From Rhizobium gallicum bv. gallicum R602sp (lineage in GTDB: Bacteria; Pseudomonadota; Alphaproteobacteria; Rhizobiales; Rhizobiaceae): a stretch of DNA of 64,000 nucleotides. The stretch lies in contig NZ_CP006877.1 in the NCBI RefSeq assembly GCF_000816845.1, forward strand, positions 2,113,501 through 2,177,500, read 5' to 3'. Positions 1-10,226 of this stretch are shown one piece after another (the stretch's first letter is position 1; every line of letters starts with the position of its first letter). The notes under the pieces are model-generated. The model was not told the origin of the DNA, did not search any database, and was given only the letters and a program-made list of their open reading frames with translations. A program made the position numbers and the translations under genes.

Positions 1-329
1 GCGATGCCCTGCAGCTCGTGCGCGAACAAGCCCCCGATCTGGAGGTCGATGGTGAAATGCAAGCCGGTTCTGCACTGTCGGAAGCGCTGCGCAAGCGCGC
101 CATGCCGGATAGTTCGCTTGCCGGCGAAGCCAACTTATTGCTCTTCCCGAACCTCGATGCCGCAAACATCTCGCTCGGCCTCGTCCGCACCATGATGGAT
201 GCGCTCCATGTCGGCCCGATTCTGCTGGGGACTGCACAGCCTGCGCATATCCTGTCGACTTCGGTCACCTCGCGCGGAGTGGTCAACATGGCCGCGCTTG
301 CCGTTGTGGAGGCTTCTCAGCCGGCGTAA
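1..329 (+). CDS. Malic enzyme, C-terminal end (phosphotransacetylase-like domain), partial
   Basis: The reading frame is open from base 3 and ends with TAA at 327-329, so only the last 108 or so residues are present and the start lies upstream of the window. The tail (LVREQAPDLEVDGEMQAGSA, then a NLLLFPNLDAANI segment and GPILLG) is the end of a phosphate acetyltransferase fold. In rhizobia this fold is fused behind the malic enzyme domain in the large malic enzymes (Dme/Tme/MaeB), which decarboxylate malate to pyruvate. A free-standing phosphotransacetylase cannot be excluded because the N-terminal half is missing. The choice between NAD- and NADP-dependent enzyme cannot be made from this piece. 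Confidence 0.8.
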   Translation, partial: DALQLVREQAPDLEVDGEMQAGSALSEALRKRAMPDSSLAGEANLLLFPNLDAANISLGLVRTMMDALHVGPILLGTAQPAHILSTSVTSRGVVNMAALAVVEASQPA

Positions 330-455
330 GTTGTCGCAAAATGCGAAAATGCGTTACAATTGCGTCGCCAGCTTGTTAACGGAAGCAGGTTAAAAAGCCG
401 GGATGCGGCGAATGTCACGCCGCACTCTGGCCTGACTTTGCTGCGGGATGATGCC

Positions 456-1541
456 GTGAAACGCCGAAACCTGACCCTTGCGATCCTGCTTGCCTTGGCC
501 GCACCTGCTGCCGCGCAGACGCATGCGTTCTGCGACGACCTGCGCGGCCGCATTGCCGATCTGCCCCATGTCATCGGCAACGGCCCCGAAGTCCGCCAAT
601 ATGCGAGCGCGATCGCCGAGCAGAATCTCGAGCTTCGTAAAGTCCGCAACGACCTTCGCGTCTACGGCTGCTCGATGGACAGCATGGTCGTGATCGGCGG
701 CGAGAATGCGCATTATTGCAGCGAGCTGCAGCAATCCGAGGCGCGCATGGTCGACAACATTCGATACCTGCAGGAGCGGCGCAACGACCTGCGTAATCAG
801 GGCGGCGCCGATTATCGCGTGCGCCGCGAGCTGATGGCGGCGCTCGAAGACAACGGCTGCAACGACGAGCTCGACTATGCCCCGGATCTGCAGGCCTATG
901 CGCCGGGACCAAGTCCCGAAGAACAGGCGATGCGGAGCGATACCTTCATTCCGCTTGGAGAAGGCGAACAGGGCGACTTACAATATGGCGTGCCGCGCGG
1001 TGAGCTCATGTCGCATGTCAGCACCATGTGCGTGCGCACCTGCGACGGCGGCTTCTTCCCGATCACCACGAATGCAACATCGATCGATTTCAACCGCGAC
1101 GCAGCGACGTGTTCGAAAATGTGCCCTGGAATCGAGACGGAGCTTTTCTATCAAGACATCTCGAATACCGAAGCCGCAAACATGATCTCGGCCTCGACCG
1201 GTGCGCCCTACAGCGCCATGCAGAATGCCTTTGCCTACAAGAACCGCGCGCCCGGCCAAAAGTCCCCCTGTTCCTGCAATCTCTCCGCCTATTACGAGAA
1301 CATGCGCAAGAATCAGGCGATCATCGACCCGCCGAGGAAAGGCTCGATTACGAATATCAAGACGAAGCCGCGATCGGGCGCCGCATCCACGCCTGCCCCG
1401 CAGCCGCAGGTGCCGGACCGCCCTTATGACCCGGCCAACAGCAAAGTCCGCCAGGTCGGTCCGCAGTTCCTCGCCGGCGATCAGGGCGCGATCGATCTCA
1501 AGAACCCCGCAACGCCCGGACCGCAGCCGCAGCAGAACTGA
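456..1541 (+). CDS. DUF2865 family secreted protein
   Basis: A 361-residue protein of unknown function. I chose the GTG at 456 because it places a clean signal peptide (KRRNLTLAILLALAAPAAAQ) at the very N terminus; an in-frame ATG at 360 would add 32 residues of non-signal sequence. The middle carries the cysteine-rich block typical of DUF2865: MCVRTCDGGFFPI followed by CSKMCPG and ETELFYQ, plus a later CSCNLS. The C-terminal 80 residues are Pro/Gln/Lys-rich and probably disordered. Export to the periplasm with disulfide formation is inferred from the signal peptide and paired cysteines. It stands alone, convergent with bluB. Confidence 0.8.
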   Translation: MKRRNLTLAILLALAAPAAAQTHAFCDDLRGRIADLPHVIGNGPEVRQYASAIAEQNLELRKVRNDLRVYGCSMDSMVVIGGENAHYCSELQQSEARMVDNIRYLQERRNDLRNQGGADYRVRRELMAALEDNGCNDELDYAPDLQAYAPGPSPEEQAMRSDTFIPLGEGEQGDLQYGVPRGELMSHVSTMCVRTCDGGFFPITTNATSIDFNRDAATCSKMCPGIETELFYQDISNTEAANMISASTGAPYSAMQNAFAYKNRAPGQKSPCSCNLSAYYENMRKNQAIIDPPRKGSITNIKTKPRSGAASTPAPQPQVPDRPYDPANSKVRQVGPQFLAGDQGAIDLKNPATPGPQPQQN

Positions 1542-1548
1542 CGCGGCG

Positions 1549-2286
<738 letters not shown>

Positions 2287-2324
2287 TCAAAACCTCGCCG
2301 CCGTCCGCGCGGTTCGGTCCATCT

Positions 2325-2483
2325 TGCCAGGCCGGTCTTCTGACTTGGCGTCACCCGCTTTCTGCAGCCTTCCCGGCAGATGCCAGTGGCCATTGTTGCA
2401 GCAAGCGTCAGCCTCACAGCGTTGGGCACGTTCCGGTCCTTCACCGGATTCCCGATTCTCCTGCTGGATGCAGGCACCTGACA
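2325..2483 (-). promoter_or_regulatory. Cobalamin (B12) riboswitch upstream of bluB
   Basis: Read on the minus strand, the elements of the cobalamin aptamer occur in order: AGGTGCC (about 2480), GGGAATCCGGTG, AAGGACCGGAACGTGCCC, AACGCTGTGAGG, the B12 box GCCACTGGC at 2382-2390, GGGAAGGCTG, GGTGACGCCAAG, and the closing AGAAGACCGGCCTGGC near 2325-2340. The aptamer ends about 90 bases before the bluB ATG. This leaves room for an expression platform in a GC-rich leader that could hide the ribosome binding site. Boundaries are approximate. Confidence 0.92.
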
Positions 2484-2514
2484 GCAGTCTCTATCTCCTG
2501 AATCGGCGCCTCGT

Positions 2515-3345
2515 TCAAGTCTCCGGGAAGTAACGTACATAGGCAAATTCGTCGCCATCCGGTGACCAGCAGGGTACATTGATCGTGCCCTGCCCGCCGA
2601 AGAGCTCGAACAGCGTAGTCGGGTTGCTGCCGTCCATGTCCATCAGCCGCAGCCGCACATCAAGGTCGCGCGGATGATCGAAGACCTCCGGATCGTAGGA
2701 AAGGATCAGCACCTTGTCGTTCTTCGGTGAAGGATGCGCAAACCAGTTGCCATAGTTGTCGTGCGTCACCTGCGCCAGGCCGGTTCCATCCGGATGGATG
2801 CGCCAGATCTGCATGAGACCGGTGCGGCTGGAGTTGAAGTAGATCCATTTCCCGTCAGCCGAATAATCGGGCCCGTCGTTTCGCCCCTCGCCATGCGTCA
2901 GCCGCTTTTCGGGGCCACCATCGACGGAAATCGTATAAATGTCGAAGGCGTCGTCGCGAATGCCGCAATAGGCAAGCTCCTTGCCGCTCGGCGACCAGCC
3001 GTGCCAATAGGAGGGAAGATTGTCGGTGATCAGCCGCGGCGTCCCGCCAGCCGCCGGCAAGACATAGATCGCCGACTTGCCGAATTCCGTCTTGTCGGAA
3101 ATGACAATTTGTGTCCCGTCCGGCGAAATGCCGTGATCGTTATTGCACTGCGTCGCAAAATCCGTATCGACAAGCTGGAGGCCGCCGGAGCCGTCCGGCC
3201 GCAGCCGGTAGAGCAACCCGTCGCCATTCAACAGCATATAGGCGCCATCAGGCGAAAAGTTCGGCGCCTCGATCAGCTTTTCCGTCTGGACGACAATCCG
3301 GCTTTCCCCGGAGCGGATATTATAGATCTCGACCGAACTGCGCAT
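2515..3345 (-). CDS. TolB-like beta-propeller protein (PD40 repeats)
   Basis: A 276-residue protein built of WD40-like PD40 repeats, recognisable by the recurring SPDG/SADG turns (FSPDGAYM, ISPDGTQI, WSPSGKEL, YSADGKWI, WSPDGDEF) each followed by an aromatic or aliphatic strand. About five to six blades are visible. Unlike TolB it has no signal peptide, so it is probably cytoplasmic. The ATG has GGAGG only a few bases upstream. It starts 20 bases after nadE and ends just before the bluB riboswitch, so co-transcription with nadE is likely. The function is unknown; binding a protein or small ligand is a guess from the fold. Confidence 0.8.
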   Translation of the reverse strand: MRSSVEIYNIRSGESRIVVQTEKLIEAPNFSPDGAYMLLNGDGLLYRLRPDGSGGLQLVDTDFATQCNNDHGISPDGTQIVISDKTEFGKSAIYVLPAAGGTPRLITDNLPSYWHGWSPSGKELAYCGIRDDAFDIYTISVDGGPEKRLTHGEGRNDGPDYSADGKWIYFNSSRTGLMQIWRIHPDGTGLAQVTHDNYGNWFAHPSPKNDKVLILSYDPEVFDHPRDLDVRLRLMDMDGSNPTTLFELFGGQGTINVPCWSPDGDEFAYVRYFPET

Positions 3346-3365
3346 GCATCCTCCAGGATTTTGGG

Positions 3366-5045
3366 TTACCGGTCGCGGAACCGGTTGGTGATCGGGTAGC
3401 GGCGATCACGCCCAAAGTTCTTCTTGGTGATCTTCACGCCCGGAGCCGACTGCCGGCGCTTGTATTCGGCGAGATAGAGCAAATGCTCGACGCGGTGGAC
3501 GGTCGCCACATCATGCCCCCGCGCGAGGATCTCCTCGACAGCCATCTCCTTCTCGACGAGGCATTCGAGGATGTCGTCGAGCACCGGATAAGGCGGCAGC
3601 GAATCCTGGTCCGTCTGGTCCGGGCGAAGCTCGGCGGACGGCGCCTTGTCGATGATGTTTTGCGGGATCACCTCGCCGGACGGCCCCAGCGCGTCCGGCG
3701 GCACATGACCATTGCGCCAGCGCGACAGCGCATAGACCTGCATTTTATAGAGGTCCTTGATCGGATTGAAGCCGCCATTCATGTCGCCGTAGAGCGTCGC
3801 ATATCCAACCGACATTTCCGACTTGTTGCCGGTCGTGACCACCATGGAACCGAACTTGTTGGAAATCGCCATCAGGATCGTGCCGCGCGCCCGGCTCTGC
3901 AAGTTCTCCTCGGTAATGCCGCTATCGGTTCCTTCGAACAGCGGCGAGAGCGCCGAGGCGAAGCCTTTCACCGGCTCCTCGATCGGCACGATGTCGTAGC
4001 GGCATCCGAGCGCCTTGGCACAGTCGGCCGCATCCTTCAGCGAATCGGTTGACGTGTAGCGATACGGCAGCATCACGGTTCGCACGCGCTCCTCGCCGAG
4101 AGCATCGACGGCGATCGCCGCGCAGATCGCCGAGTCGATGCCGCCGGAGAGGCCGAGGACGACATTCTTGAAGCCGTTCTTATTCACATAATCGCGGAAA
4201 CCGACCAGGCAGGCGCGATAGTCGGCCTCGTCGGGCTCGGGAATACGAGACATCGGGCCTTCGCTACAGCGCCAGCCGTTTTCGCCGCGCTTCCAGGTCG
4301 TCACCGCCAGCGCGGTTTCGAACTGGCTCATCTGGAAGGCCAGCGATTTGTCGCCGTTGAAGGCGAAACTCGCACCGTCGAAGACGAGTTCGTCCTGGCC
4401 GCCGAGCTGGTTGGCGAAGATTAGGGGCAGGCCGGTTTCGATCACCTGCTTGAGCGCCACCTGATGGCGCACGTCCACCTTTCCGCGATAATAGGGTGAA
4501 CCGTTCGGCACCAGCAGGATTTCGGCACCACTTTCGGCGAGTGTCTCGCAGACGCCGAGATCGTTCCAGATTTCTTCACAGATCGGCACGCCGATCCGCA
4601 CGCCGCGGAAATTCACCGGCCCCGGCATCGATCCTTCGGAAAAGACGCGCTTCTCGTCGAACTCGCCGTAGTTCGGCAGGTCGATCTTGTCGCGCAGCAC
4701 CAGGATCTGGCCGCCGTCGAGAACTGCAACCGAGTTATGCCGCCCCGTCTTTCCCTGCCGCGGGAAGCCGACGATGACGCCGGGACCGCCGTCAGCGGTA
4801 TCGGCCGCGAGGTCCTCGACCGCCTTCTGGCAGGCCCTTAGAAAGGCCGGTTTCAGCACGAGGTCTTCCGGTGGATAACCGGAAATGAAAAGCTCCGTCA
4901 GAAGCAGCAGATGCGCGCCTTGGCGGGCCGCATCGGCGCGTGCCTCACGGGCTTTGGCAAGGTTTCCGGCGACATCGCCGACTGTCGGGTTCAACTGGGC
5001 AACGGCAATCTGGAGTGTATTCAAAGGAGCGCTTTCCTGTGTCAT
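3366..5045 (-). CDS. nadE: Glutamine-dependent NAD+ synthase
   Basis: A 559-residue two-domain enzyme that amidates nicotinic acid adenine dinucleotide to NAD+, the last step of NAD synthesis. The N-terminal nitrilase-type glutaminase has its triad at Glu51 (LLTELF), Lys120 (LRDKID) and Cys156 (VPICEE). The C-terminal ammonia-dependent domain has the PP-loop SGGIDS at 300-305 and the TGNKSE motif further on. I used the second ATG of ATG-GAT-GAC-ATG; the upstream ATG at 5054 would add three residues, and neither has a strong ribosome site. The TolB-like gene follows at 20 bases. Confidence 0.95.
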   Translation of the reverse strand: MTQESAPLNTLQIAVAQLNPTVGDVAGNLAKAREARADAARQGAHLLLLTELFISGYPPEDLVLKPAFLRACQKAVEDLAADTADGGPGVIVGFPRQGKTGRHNSVAVLDGGQILVLRDKIDLPNYGEFDEKRVFSEGSMPGPVNFRGVRIGVPICEEIWNDLGVCETLAESGAEILLVPNGSPYYRGKVDVRHQVALKQVIETGLPLIFANQLGGQDELVFDGASFAFNGDKSLAFQMSQFETALAVTTWKRGENGWRCSEGPMSRIPEPDEADYRACLVGFRDYVNKNGFKNVVLGLSGGIDSAICAAIAVDALGEERVRTVMLPYRYTSTDSLKDAADCAKALGCRYDIVPIEEPVKGFASALSPLFEGTDSGITEENLQSRARGTILMAISNKFGSMVVTTGNKSEMSVGYATLYGDMNGGFNPIKDLYKMQVYALSRWRNGHVPPDALGPSGEVIPQNIIDKAPSAELRPDQTDQDSLPPYPVLDDILECLVEKEMAVEEILARGHDVATVHRVEHLLYLAEYKRRQSAPGVKITKKNFGRDRRYPITNRFRDR

Positions 5046-5221
5046 GTCATCCATTTAGCGCGGGCCGCCCGCCGCTTCAATTGCCCGCGCCATGAAAAGC
5101 CGGCGGGGGCTTGCCGGGCGAAAAACCCAAAACATTATGGAAAAGCCGGGAAACCGAGAGGTTCATCTAGCGTTCATGACAGGCATGTGACACTTCGGTG
5201 AAGATTTTATGACGTCGGAGT

Positions 5222-7162
5222 ATGCCGTTGATCCCGTTGATAATGAAGTCCGTACCGGCCAGAAAAGCAGCACTGCTTTCCGCCGGTTTCGGGTCGAGTA
5301 TACAGTCTCCGGGAGCGCGCGCGGCAATCGGCATCGTATTTTCGTTTTCTCTCGCTTTCCTCAGCGTTGTCGCCGTCGAGTGGATTGCGCGCGGCACGTT
5401 GATCGATGTCGGCGAGTTCCTGACATCGACGGTCAGGCCCGGCATGACGACCGTCGCCATGCTGACGATCGTGATGTTGACCCTCGATGCCGTATTTGGA
5501 CGGCGCTACCAATCGGCATTGGTATTGATCCCGCTTTTCCTGATCCCCGCCTTTGTCTCCAATCAAAAGCAGCACTTTCTCTCCGACCCCTTCTATCCGT
5601 CCGACGTGCTGTTTACCCGTCAGATTATGGAACTGCTGCCGGTCATGGTGCGAGACAGGCCGTGGACCGCCACAGCACTTCTCGTCGGCATCGTGCTTTT
5701 CACCGCAGGCATCGTTTTCGCATGGCGTTATGCCTGGCAGAATTTCCCGAAACTCTCCCGCCAGGCTCGCCTGCGCCACCTTTGTCTCGGGCTGCCGGTG
5801 ATAGCGGCTTTCGCGTCGCTCATGGACTATTCGCAATATTCCTACATTCGCGACCGCCTGCAGGTGGTGCCGATGATGTGGGACCAGAAGGAGAACTACC
5901 GCAGCAACGGCTTCATACTGGCCTTCCTCTTCAACATCCCGATGGCCGATGTCGCAGCGCCCGCCGGTCTCAACGCCGATGCGCTCGACGCGATCCCCTC
6001 GCGCAACTACGGCTATCTAACAGGCCCGGAAGAAAAGCCGGACATCATCATGCTGATGAGTGAGTCCTTTTGGGATCCGACGAGGTTCAAAAACCTCTCC
6101 TTCAGCGCCGATCCGATGCCGAACGTCCGCGCCGCGCAGTCCGGCTACGTCTTCTCGCCGGAATTCGGCGGCATGACCGCCAATGTCGAATTCGAGGCAC
6201 TGACCGGCTTCTCGAACGCCTTCCTGCCTTATGGCAGCATTCCTTACCAGCAATATGTCCGCAGCGACGTGCCCTCGCTTGCTACCTTCTTCCGCGGCGA
6301 AGGCTACATCGCCCGCGCCCTGCACCCCTTCAGCGGCTGGTTCTGGAACCGAAACCAGGTCTACAAGGATTTCGGTTTCGAGGAGTTCCGGACCGAAGAA
6401 ACGATGCCGCCGATGGAAAAGCGCGGCATCTTCGCCTCCGACGATTCTCTGATGAAGGAGATCATGCGTGAGGGCGACGGCCTCGATAAGCCGTTCTTCT
6501 TCTTCGCTGTCACCTTGCAGGGACATGGTCCCTACGAGCCGTATCGCTATGCACGCAACACGATCGGCATCCGCGGCAACATTCCGGAGGCCGATCGTGC
6601 GACGCTTGCGACCTATACGCAGGGCGTGAAGGAAGCTGACGACAGTCTCAAGACGCTGATGGATTGGGCCTCGAAGCGTGAGCGCGAAACGATCATCGTC
6701 CTTTGGGGCGATCACCTGCCGCCGCTCGGCAACGTCTATATGAGCGCCGGCTACATGGCGGACCAGGTCGCGACCCGCAGGGCGCCGCTCGACGTGATGA
6801 AGCGCGAGCATGAAACGCCGCTGGTCATCTGGTCGAACAAGAAGGGCGTGAAGGAGGACGTCGGCACGATCAGCCCGTCGCTGATCTCCTACAGCCTCCT
6901 CAAATTTGCCGGTTTCGAGCATCCCTTCTACACCGGTTTCCTCGGCCGCGTGCAGAAGAAATACGACATCATCGACCGTTACCAACTGGCGGCGCGCAAC
7001 AACAAGGCGACGCCGGACTGGGTGCGCGACCGCAAAAAGCTCGATCCTCTTGTGCGTGATTACGGCTACCTGCAGCACGACATCATGTTCGGCAAGGCGC
7101 GGACGCTAGAGCGCTTTTTCCCAAAACACGGCCTGCTTGCCGAGGGATACCAGGGCCATTGA
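5222..7162 (+). CDS. LTA synthase family membrane sulfatase, likely phosphoglycerol transferase
   Basis: A 646-residue inner-membrane protein. The first 230 residues hold about five hydrophobic segments. The rest is a periplasmic sulfatase/alkaline-phosphatase-fold domain. Key residues include the likely nucleophile Thr in FEALTGFS, the metal or substrate residues in MLMSESFWDPT, HGPYEPY, and the metal-binding LWGDHLPPLG. The family moves sn-glycerol-1-phosphate from phosphatidylglycerol onto glycans. In rhizobia the best-known role is decorating periplasmic cyclic beta-1,2-glucans (CgmB), which is a plausible but unproven assignment here. A second ATG seven codons in (5243) is an alternative start. 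It is monocistronic by layout. Confidence 0.85.
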   Translation: MPLIPLIMKSVPARKAALLSAGFGSSIQSPGARAAIGIVFSFSLAFLSVVAVEWIARGTLIDVGEFLTSTVRPGMTTVAMLTIVMLTLDAVFGRRYQSALVLIPLFLIPAFVSNQKQHFLSDPFYPSDVLFTRQIMELLPVMVRDRPWTATALLVGIVLFTAGIVFAWRYAWQNFPKLSRQARLRHLCLGLPVIAAFASLMDYSQYSYIRDRLQVVPMMWDQKENYRSNGFILAFLFNIPMADVAAPAGLNADALDAIPSRNYGYLTGPEEKPDIIMLMSESFWDPTRFKNLSFSADPMPNVRAAQSGYVFSPEFGGMTANVEFEALTGFSNAFLPYGSIPYQQYVRSDVPSLATFFRGEGYIARALHPFSGWFWNRNQVYKDFGFEEFRTEETMPPMEKRGIFASDDSLMKEIMREGDGLDKPFFFFAVTLQGHGPYEPYRYARNTIGIRGNIPEADRATLATYTQGVKEADDSLKTLMDWASKRERETIIVLWGDHLPPLGNVYMSAGYMADQVATRRAPLDVMKREHETPLVIWSNKKGVKEDVGTISPSLISYSLLKFAGFEHPFYTGFLGRVQKKYDIIDRYQLAARNNKATPDWVRDRKKLDPLVRDYGYLQHDIMFGKARTLERFFPKHGLLAEGYQGH

Positions 7163-7259
7163 TGGCAGTCGGCGGCTGCGTTTCACAACGCTTCCTGGCC
7201 GTTGGCGGTGTGCGAGTTTGACATTCCACCGCGCCAAACCTACCGGATTTCGAGAAGCG

Positions 7260-7651
7260 ATCGTTCTCGATACCGATGTCATTTCGGAACCGAATATGGG
7301 CGTCGTTGACTGGCTCGTGACGCAGCACTCTTCACAGGTGTTCACAGCGGCGGTGACGGGACCCGTCTACGCGCTGCGCCTTCTTGGCGAGGAGCTAGGA
7401 GCTCGGGGCCGCTATCGTGCCGATTTTCAGCGAAGATATCGGCGGGGGGGTCCTGCCCTTCGAATCGGGACGCATCAGATGTCCATGCGACCATTGTCAC
7501 GAACCGTCGCAAGCCGGCCGACCGATCAGCCATTTCGACGATCAGATCGCAGCAATTGCCATCTCACGCGGGGCGTCACTTGCAACCCCGCAACATGACC
7601 GACTTCGACGGAGTTGGCCTTGATGTTATCAATCCCTGGAGGATTCGGTGA
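7260..7651 (+). pseudogene. Degenerate VapC-type PIN-domain toxin gene
   Basis: Pieces of one PIN-domain toxin lie in order but in changing frames. IVLDTDVISEP...VVDWLVTQHSS...VFTAAVT is in the first frame. VPIFSEDIGG-VLPFES follows in the second. HATIVTNRRK is in the third. AGRPISHFDDQIAAIAISRG returns to the second. TDFDGVGLDVINPW, the usual family C terminus, is in the third and ends at TGA 7649-7651. At least four frameshifts are needed and no start codon remains in front of the first piece. No antitoxin gene was recognised upstream. This is a dead toxin-antitoxin relic. Confidence 0.8.
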
Positions 7652-7733
7652 TGGTGGCAAAGGCGCAAGCTGAACCCACCATCGCTGACGAATCAGATCT
7701 TTCCGCCCGTGGTGCCAGATATCGGAGCCAGTC

Positions 7734-8267
7734 ATGCATAGTATTTCGAATTTCGTTCACCTGCATTTCGACAGGCCGACCGAGGAACTCGGCGACATCG
7801 AAAAACGCGTCCTCAGGAGGACACACGAACGCAAGGTCATCTCGACCGACGTCAACGAAGCCTTTGCCGCGGAGGCGACTTTCGGAGCGCGCGTCGCTGA
7901 CGGTATCGCAAGGATCGGCGGCTCCTGGTCCTTTATCATCGCCTTCCTCGCTTTCCTCGCGATCTGGGCGGCAATCAATACGATTGTGCTGGCAACCCGC
8001 GCCTTCGACCCCTACCCCTTCGTCTTCCTGAACCTGATCCTCTCCATGCTCGCCGCAATCCAGGCGCCGATCATTATGATGTCGCAGAACCGGCAGACCG
8101 AGCGCGACCGCTTCGAAGCAGCCAAGGATTATGAAGTAAATCTCAAGGCCGAGCTCGAGGTCCTGTCGCTGCACCAGAAAATCGACATGCAGGTCGTGAC
8201 CGAACTCGCTGCACTGCGCGAAGAGGTCGGGCGCCTGAACGCTTCGCTGGCCGCGAAAGGGGCCTAA
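7734..8267 (+). CDS. DUF1003 family membrane protein
   Basis: A 177-residue protein with the DUF1003 pattern: a soluble N-terminal region, two adjacent hydrophobic segments (about residues 60-85 and 92-115, including GGSWSFIIAFLAFLAIW and FVFLNLILSMLAAIQAPIIM), then MMSQNRQTERDRFEAAKDYEVN and a charged helical tail. The sequence VNLKAELEVL...HQKIDMQ...ELAALREEV suggests a coiled coil. The function of the family is unknown. Its last four bases overlap the stop codon end of the convergent GFA gene. Confidence 0.88.
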   Translation: MHSISNFVHLHFDRPTEELGDIEKRVLRRTHERKVISTDVNEAFAAEATFGARVADGIARIGGSWSFIIAFLAFLAIWAAINTIVLATRAFDPYPFVFLNLILSMLAAIQAPIIMMSQNRQTERDRFEAAKDYEVNLKAELEVLSLHQKIDMQVVTELAALREEVGRLNASLAAKGA

Positions 8268-8659
8268 ACACCTTTGGCGTATTGCGGCGCGCCATCGTTG
8301 ATCTCATAGAAATCGCCCTTGTCGGCACAGTAGATATGATAGCCGAAGGAAAGCCCGCTCGGCAGGTTGAACGCGCCGGCCATCACGGAAACTTCTGGCG
8401 ATCCCTTCCGTTGCCAGAATAGCGCCGAGCCGCAGTTTGCGCAGAAGCCGCGCTCAGCAGTCTCGCTCGACCGGTACCAGCGGATCGAGCTCTTGCCCTC
8501 GATCGTCAGGCAATCCAGGGAGACGTCGCAAGACGCGTAGTAGAGCCCCGTCTGCCGTCGGCACTGCGAGCAATGACATGCGACGACCGGAGCGGGCTTG
8601 CTCTTGCTCATAAACGTCACCGCCCCGCAGGCGCAGCCGCCCGTATATTCCTTCGTCAT
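8264..8659 (-). CDS. GFA (CENP-V/glutathione-dependent formaldehyde-activating) family protein
   Basis: A 131-residue zinc-binding protein. Cysteine motifs are GGCACGAVTF at residues 8-17, VACHCSQCRRQTG at about 27-39 and GFCANCGSALFW at about 70-81, matching the two zinc sites of the Gfa fold. Family members were first linked to spontaneous glutathione-formaldehyde adduct chemistry, but most, like this one, have no proven substrate. It is not next to formaldehyde or glutathione genes (gor is 3 kb away across other genes). It is a single gene convergent with the DUF1003 gene. Confidence 0.85.
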   Translation of the reverse strand: MTKEYTGGCACGAVTFMSKSKPAPVVACHCSQCRRQTGLYYASCDVSLDCLTIEGKSSIRWYRSSETAERGFCANCGSALFWQRKGSPEVSVMAGAFNLPSGLSFGYHIYCADKGDFYEINDGAPQYAKGV

Positions 8660-8802
8660 TCGGCCCCCCGGTTCTCGATTGGACTGTGAGATTGGCCGCT
8701 TGCCTGGGACTGCGTCAAATCCAATTCCTTGAAGCAGACCGTCAGAAATTTTGATGCCGAGCTTCTTGAAATGCCGCGACCAGCAATCGGTGCACGTTCA
8801 AT

Positions 8803-8830
8803 AAAAAAGCCCGGCACTGAGCCGGGCTCT
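8803..8830 (-). terminator. Rho-independent terminator after the DAHP synthase gene
   Basis: On the minus strand an AGCCCGGC / GCCGGGCT stem with a five-base loop is followed directly by a run of six U residues. It lies about 22 bases after the stop codon at 8853. Confidence 0.9.
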
Positions 8831-8852
8831 CGATTCCAGTCTTTCGGGTAGA

Positions 8853-10226
8853 TCAGCCGTTGACGGCCATGCGCTTCTCGTCGCGGCCGCCCTTCATGCG
8901 CTCGGCGAGCAAGAAGGCAAGCTCGAGGGCCTGGTCGGCGTTGAGACGCGGATCGCAATGCGTGTGATAACGGTCCTGCAGATCCTCGGCTGAAACAGCG
9001 CGGGCACCGCCCGTGCATTCCGTCACGTCTTTGCCGGTCATCTCAATATGAATACCGCCCGGATGCGTGCCTTCGGCGCGGTGGATCTGGAAGAAGCTTT
9101 CAACTTCCGACAGGATGCGCTCGAACGGACGCGTCTTGTAGTTGTTGAGCGTGATCGTATTGCCGTGCATCGGATCGCAGGACCAGACAACCTTGCGGCC
9201 TTCGCGCTCCACCGCCCGGATGAGGCGCGGCAGGTGGTCGGCGACTTTTTCGTGACCGAAACGGCAGATCAGCGTCAGGCGGCCGGCTTCGTTTGCCGGG
9301 TTCAGGATGTCGACAAGGCTCAACAGATCGTCCGCCTGCAGAGACGGACCGCACTTCAGGCCGATCGGGTTCTTGATGCCGCGGCAGTATTCGACATGCG
9401 CGTGATCGGCCTGGCGCGTGCGGTCGCCAATCCAGATCATGTGGCCGGATGTCGCGTACCAGTCGCCGGACGTAGAATCGACCCGCGTCAGCGCTTCTTC
9501 GTAGCCGAGCAGCAACGCCTCGTGGCTGGTGAAGAAGTCCGTCTCGCGCAGGCTCGGATGGTTCTCGGACGTGATGCCGATCGCCTTCATGAAGTCCATG
9601 GTTTCGCTGATTCGGTCGGCAAGTTTGCGGTAGCGCTCGCCCTGCGGGCTGTCCTTCACGAAGCCGAGCATCCACTGGTGCACATTCTCGAGATTGGCAT
9701 AACCGCCCATCGCGAAGGCGCGCAGAAGGTTCAGCGTCGCGGCTGACTGGCGGTAAGCCATGGCTTGGCGTTCCGGATTCGGAATGCGCGCTTCCTCGGT
9801 GAATTCGATGCCATTGATGATATCGCCACGGTAGCTCGGCAGCGAGACGCCGTTCTGCGATTCGATGCCCGAAGAACGCGGCTTGGCAAACTGACCGGCA
9901 ATACGCCCCACCTTGACCACCGGCAGTTGTGCGCCGAACGTCAGCACGACGGCCATTTGCAGGAAGGCGCGGAAGAAGTCGCGGATCGTGTCGGCGCCAT
10001 GCTCGGCGAAGCTCTCGGCGCAGTCCCCGCCCTGCAGCAGGAAACCGTTGCCTTCGGAGACATTGGCGAGATGCTTCTTCAAACGGCGGGCCTCGCCCGC
10101 AAAGACGAGCGGGGGATAGCTAGCGAGCTGGGCTTCCGTTGCCGCCAAAGCGGCCTGGTCCGGATAATCCGGGACCTGCTGGATCGGCTTTTGCCTCCAA
10201 CTGCTCGGGGTCCAAGTCTCTGCCAT
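8853..10226 (-). CDS. Class II 3-deoxy-7-phosphoheptulonate (DAHP) synthase
   Basis: A 457-residue plant-type (AroA II) DAHP synthase, catalysing phosphoenolpyruvate plus erythrose-4-phosphate to DAHP, the entry to the shikimate pathway. Family signatures include the N-terminal [69 protein letters not shown] and [10 protein letters not shown] chose the ATG at 10226, which has AAAGGTG six bases upstream; a GTG nine bases earlier is also possible. Rhizobia use this class rather than the E. coli AroFGH type. It is monocistronic with its own terminator at 8803-8830. Feedback control cannot be read from the sequence. Confidence 0.95.
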   Translation of the reverse strand: MAETWTPSSWRQKPIQQVPDYPDQAALAATEAQLASYPPLVFAGEARRLKKHLANVSEGNGFLLQGGDCAESFAEHGADTIRDFFRAFLQMAVVLTFGAQLPVVKVGRIAGQFAKPRSSGIESQNGVSLPSYRGDIINGIEFTEEARIPNPERQAMAYRQSAATLNLLRAFAMGGYANLENVHQWMLGFVKDSPQGERYRKLADRISETMDFMKAIGITSENHPSLRETDFFTSHEALLLGYEEALTRVDSTSGDWYATSGHMIWIGDRTRQADHAHVEYCRGIKNPIGLKCGPSLQADDLLSLVDILNPANEAGRLTLICRFGHEKVADHLPRLIRAVEREGRKVVWSCDPMHGNTITLNNYKTRPFERILSEVESFFQIHRAEGTHPGGIHIEMTGKDVTECTGGARAVSAEDLQDRYHTHCDPRLNADQALELAFLLAERMKGGRDEKRMAVNG

